This document shows, piece after piece, positions 6,115 through 8,138 of a stretch of DNA of 8,138 bases. Each line of letters starts with the position of its first letter. Within the stretch, counting starts at the first letter, position 1. Source of the DNA: CAYFZR01 sp046760505 [NCBI: Candidatus Hydrothermarchaeota archaeon] (GTDB lineage Archaea; CAYFZR01); contig JBHIEG010000052.1 of assembly GCA_046760505.1 (NCBI GenBank), positions 1 through 8,138 on the forward strand, read 5' to 3'. The position numbers and the translations under genes were made by a program. The notes beneath the pieces are model-generated. The model ran no database searches and was not told the origin of the DNA. It worked only from the letters and a program-made list of their open reading frames with translations.

Positions 6115-7265
6115 GCCTTTTCAAGTATGTTATTGTCAATGTCCTTGAAACCTTGCTCAGGGTTTTTCCTTTGCCTTGCGAAACGGGTTTGATTAAGATA
6201 GAGCATCCAGACTCCAGTTCACCCGTTTTCCTGACCTGCAATTATCATCTGACCGTAGAAAGAGTAAAGAGAGCACTAAAGGGGATAGATTGTTATCTTC
6301 TTGCTGCTAATAGCAGGGGAATAAATGTATGGTGTGCTGCTGCAGGTGGTCATTTTACAAATCACGACGTTATTTCAGTCCTGAAAACCAGCGGGATTGA
6401 AGAGCTTGTGGAGCACAGAAATGTGATACTTCCTCAGCTTGCTGCCACAGGTATTGAATCAAAGGTCGTACATGAAAAAACGGGTTGGAAGATAATCTGG
6501 GGACCAGTTTATGCAAAAGATATTCCTGCTCTCTTGAAAAATAAGCTCAAGAAAACTTTCGAAATGCGGGAAGTCGAGTTTCCTTGGGTCCAGCGTATTG
6601 AGGTGGCTGCTAGTTGGGCATTTCCGATTTCAATTATCTTAGCTCTCATTATAGCTCTTCTTTGGCGCGAAGCTATCCTTCCTCTCATTTTCCTGGTTTG
6701 GGGGTTATCTTTCTTAATCTTCGCGTCTTTTCCTCTTTACAGCCACTGGTTAAGTTCTGAAGGGAAAAGAGTCGGCTTTATTTTCTTCGATTTTGGGCGA
6801 GGAGGATTTCAACTAATTCTGTGGGGTGTTCTCATACTTGGTCTTGTCGGTTATAACATTTTACTTGGTGATTTTACCTGGGGGTTTATTTTTCGTTGGA
6901 GTTTTATTTCATTTGTTGTTGTTCTCCTGTTAAGCATTGATTTAATGGGGAGCACCCCTGTTTATAAGAGCGGTTTGCATGAAGAGAGACTACTAAGGGT
7001 CATTATCGATAAGAAGAGATGTAAAGGTGCTGGTTTTTGCGAGCGGGTTTGTCCAAGGAATTGTTATAAAGTGAATAGATCTCGGCATGTTGCAACAATG
7101 CTGAGGTCAGAACGCTGCATCCAATGCGGTGCCTGCATCGTTCAGTGTTCCTTCGATGCTTTGCATTTTGAGAGTCCTAAAGGCGAAATAATAGCCCCGG
7201 AAACAGTTAGAAAATTTAAATTGAACCTTATGGGTAAACGGCTTGTGAAGATGGGCGACAAATGA
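6111..7265 (+). CDS. HgcAB-like fusion: corrinoid-binding domain, membrane segments and ferredoxin domain
   Basis: HgcA is the corrinoid protein and HgcB the ferredoxin of microbial mercury methylation; fused HgcAB-like proteins are a known separate branch. Residues about 35-160 are the corrinoid domain: NYHLTVERVKRALKG, the cap-helix signature NVWCAAAGGHFT (72-83, C75 being the expected cobalt ligand), HRNVILPQLAATGIE and WGPVYAKDIPALL. Hydrophobic segments lie at about 168-186, 189-211, 233-252 and 256-278. The ferredoxin domain follows at 296-352. Its second cluster motif is complete (C336, C339, C342, C346), but the first reads CKGAGFCERVCP (C304, C310, C314) with Ala307 where the second Cys should be. 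The C-terminus MGDK lacks the Cys pair that ends typical HgcB. At 384 residues it is shorter than HgcA plus HgcB. The role is probably corrinoid-dependent methyl transfer to an unknown acceptor; mercury methylation is not implied. Confidence 0.85.
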   Translation: MSLFKYVIVNVLETLLRVFPLPCETGLIKIEHPDSSSPVFLTCNYHLTVERVKRALKGIDCYLLAANSRGINVWCAAAGGHFTNHDVISVLKTSGIEELVEHRNVILPQLAATGIESKVVHEKTGWKIIWGPVYAKDIPALLKNKLKKTFEMREVEFPWVQRIEVAASWAFPISIILALIIALLWREAILPLIFLVWGLSFLIFASFPLYSHWLSSEGKRVGFIFFDFGRGGFQLILWGVLILGLVGYNILLGDFTWGFIFRWSFISFVVVLLLSIDLMGSTPVYKSGLHEERLLRVIIDKKRCKGAGFCERVCPRNCYKVNRSRHVATMLRSERCIQCGACIVQCSFDALHFESPKGEIIAPETVRKFKLNLMGKRLVKMGDK

Positions 7266-7282
7266 TAGTGAATTATCATTTG
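7259..7282 (+). terminator. Perfect 9-base inverted repeat across the fusion gene's stop codon
   Basis: CAAATGATA (7259-7267) and TATCATTTG (7274-7282) form a perfect AT-rich stem around a 6-base loop; the TGA stop is in the left arm. No T-run follows on either strand, so it is not a standard intrinsic terminator. It may protect the 3' end of the message or bind a protein. Confidence 0.35.
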
Positions 7283-7294
7283 CCCAAAACCTAG

Positions 7295-7323
7295 CCTAAC
7301 ATTATACGACAGCGGATATTAGG
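7295..7323 (+). repeat. Imperfect inverted repeat in the intergenic region
   Basis: CCTAACAT (7295-7302) and ATATTAGG (7316-7323) pair with one mismatch around a 13-base loop. A second short stem is possible between TACGAGG (7325-7331) and CCTTCGTA (7363-7370) with a bulge. The stretch before repeat copy B is thus structured, with no gene in it. Confidence 0.3.
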
Positions 7324-7363
7324 TTACGAGGCTTTGTCATCTAAATTACCTTGCTCTGCTTAC

Positions 7364-7398
7364 CTTCGTATATTGGCGAATCGTTATATGGAATTCCG
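7364..7398 (+). repeat. 35-base intergenic repeat, copy B
   Basis: Same orientation as copy A at 3491-3525, with 27 of 35 positions identical without gaps (10/11, 3/8, 8/8 and 6/8 by block). It lies between the fusion gene and the alkyltransferase-like gene, so the two copies enclose 3.8 kb holding exactly the BtrH-like to HgcAB-like genes. Confidence 0.5.
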
Positions 7399-7401
7399 GG
7401 C

Positions 7402-7430
7402 TTGACGTTTGAAAAAATAAAATGTTAAAT
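7402..7430 (+). promoter_or_regulatory. Sigma70-like promoter for the alkyltransferase-like gene
   Basis: TTGACG (7402-7407) and TTAAAT (7425-7430) are 17 bases apart. Transcription would start near 7437, which is past the ATG at 7429 and so favours translation from 7471. Confidence 0.4.
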
Positions 7431-7457
7431 GCTAAAGGTTAAAGATAAATTTAATAT

Positions 7458-7462
7458 GGAGG
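7458..7462 (+). promoter_or_regulatory. Ribosome binding site deciding the 7471 start
   Basis: GGAGG with an 8-base spacer to ATG at 7471. The in-frame ATG at 7429 has no such site, so the 160-residue protein is preferred to the 174-residue one. Confidence 0.7.
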
Positions 7463-7470
7463 TAGAAAAG

Positions 7471-7953
7471 ATGAGCAAAAAATCTAAACCACGCAAATCC
7501 TGGCAAGAAAAATTGGCAGACAGTAAAGATCTGCCAAAAGTCGAAAAGATCACCGAGAAATTGAGTAAAAGATGGGGACAAGGTACGGTTGTCATTCCAG
7601 CACCGAAAGAGGTAGACGAAATTATGAAAAAGGTTCCTAAGGGTAGGCTTATCACAATAAATCGAATTCGCGCCGTACTCGCCAAAAAATATGGTGCTAC
7701 AATTGGTTGTCCCATAACTACTGGAATTTTTGCAAGGATCGCAGCAGGTGCAGCAGATGAGGATGCAAAAGAAGGAAAGAAAAATATTACTCCTTATTGG
7801 CGAACATTAAAAGCAGGTGGAGTAATAAATGAGAAATATCCCGGTGGAGTAGAGGCTCAAAAGAAGCTTTTGAAAAAAGAAGGACACAAAGTTATCCAAA
7901 AAGGCAAAAAATATGTAGTCGGCGATTTCGAAAAATATTTAGTTAAATTATGA
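7471..7953 (+). CDS. Alkyltransferase-like protein (MGMT DNA-binding domain, no catalytic Cys)
   Basis: A 160-residue protein whose second half follows the winged-helix DNA-binding domain of O6-alkylguanine-DNA alkyltransferase. VPKGRLITINRIRAVLAKKYG (55-75) corresponds to the helix-turn-helix entry, IGCPITTGIFARIAAGAA (78-95) to the recognition-helix region, and PYWRTLKAGGVINEKYPGG (108-126) plus QKKLLKKEGHKV to the active-site loop and closing segment. Where MGMT has PCHR and ATL proteins have PWHR, this one has PYWR, so neither the methyl-accepting Cys nor the His is present and no suicide repair is expected. The N-terminal 35 residues are very basic. It may flag alkylated DNA for repair, as ATL proteins do, or bind DNA in another role. 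It has its own promoter and ribosome site. The family call is from pattern; function is inferred. Confidence 0.75.
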   Translation: MSKKSKPRKSWQEKLADSKDLPKVEKITEKLSKRWGQGTVVIPAPKEVDEIMKKVPKGRLITINRIRAVLAKKYGATIGCPITTGIFARIAAGAADEDAKEGKKNITPYWRTLKAGGVINEKYPGGVEAQKKLLKKEGHKVIQKGKKYVVGDFEKYLVKL

Positions 7954-8081
7954 GAGGAAGCTATAAAATAAAGTCGTATAAATTAGCTTTACTTTATGGG
8001 TTTTTGGTTATTCCTACGATAACTATTGGTTTTGGTTATTTAATTGAGAGGAGAAGAATCTACGTTCCATCAGCTTGCTAA
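7950..8081 (+). CDS. Small single-membrane-segment protein, 43 residues
   Basis: MRGSYKIKSYKLALLYGFLV, then IPTITIGFGYLIERRRIYVP and SAC. The ATG overlaps the stop of the alkyltransferase-like gene (ATGA, 7950-7953). Residues about 11-33 form one hydrophobic helix, with a basic N-terminal stretch before it and ERRR directly after, which is a plausible small membrane protein. The sequence ends in a Cys. It has no recognised family, and the AT-rich composition could produce such a frame by chance, but the overlap and the clean hydrophobic profile favour a real gene. Confidence 0.4.
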   Translation: MRGSYKIKSYKLALLYGFLVIPTITIGFGYLIERRRIYVPSAC

Positions 8082-8097
8082 GCGAGTAGCTTTGACA

Positions 8098-8138
8098 ATG
8101 ACAGATTTTTGGCTATCATTGGAAAAGAAGCTCAATTC
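8098..8138 (+). other. Possible start of an ORF cut by the window edge
   Basis: ATG at 8098 opens a frame (MTDFWLSLEKKLN) that remains open to the end. No ribosome binding site is apparent, and 13 codons are too few to judge. Confidence 0.15.

Noticed and set aside
6111-7265. Calling the fusion a functional mercury methylation gene pair
   Set aside because: The motif I Cys and the terminal Cys pair of HgcB are missing, and fused forms are a separate branch from confirmed methylators.
7429-7470. Upstream ATG extending the alkyltransferase-like protein by 14 residues
   Set aside because: No ribosome site there, it overlaps the probable -10 element, and GGAGG serves the ATG at 7471.
1-8138. 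CRISPR array, rRNA, tRNA or intact insertion sequence
   Set aside because: No regularly spaced direct repeats, no recognisable RNA gene and no transposase motif were seen on either strand.

Overview
This looks like a bacterial chromosome segment. Shine-Dalgarno sites at standard spacing precede several starts, sigma70-like hexamers can be found, and adjacent genes overlap by ATGA. A corrinoid protein of the HgcA type carrying a ferredoxin domain points to an anaerobe. I cannot name the lineage; an anaerobic group such as the Chloroflexota (Dehalococcoidia) is a weak guess from the style of the IlvB protein.

Layout. (1) 1-543 is the 3' end of ilvB, a housekeeping gene with visibly higher GC (33/60 in bases 61-120). 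No ilvN follows. (2) 684-2454 is an AT-richer accessory gene (19/60 GC in bases 1501-1560): a ScoMcrA-type head domain, a PD-(D/E)XK-like nuclease and an unrecognised C-terminal region. It is split by two apparent one-base deletions, so it is an intact 345-codon ORF followed by two out-of-frame pieces. (3) 2509-2646 on the minus strand is a short remnant of another gene, also with one frame break. (4) 2777-3439 is a class I SAM methyltransferase with a good promoter and ribosome binding site. (5) 3552-7265 is a probable operon: a BtrH-like protein, an isoprenylcysteine-methyltransferase-like membrane enzyme, a 32-codon ORF, a second class I methyltransferase, and a fused HgcA-like/HgcB-like protein. 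The last four reading frames are linked by three ATGA overlaps. (6) 7471-7953 is an alkyltransferase-like (MGMT-fold) protein without the catalytic Cys, overlapped by a 43-codon single-membrane-segment ORF at 7950-8081. The last 57 bases hold nothing firm.

How it may work together. Two soluble-type methyltransferases, one membrane methyltransferase and a membrane corrinoid/ferredoxin protein suggest a methyl-transfer pathway at the membrane: the ferredoxin would reduce the corrinoid, and the methyl donor and acceptor are unknown. The HgcA cap-helix motif is present, but the HgcB part lacks one cluster Cys and the usual terminal Cys pair, so mercury methylation should not be assumed. A 35-base repeat (27/35 identical, same orientation) lies just before the BtrH-like gene and again just after the fusion gene, bracketing the operon. 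Its meaning is open: transposition mark, attC-like site or shared regulatory leader.
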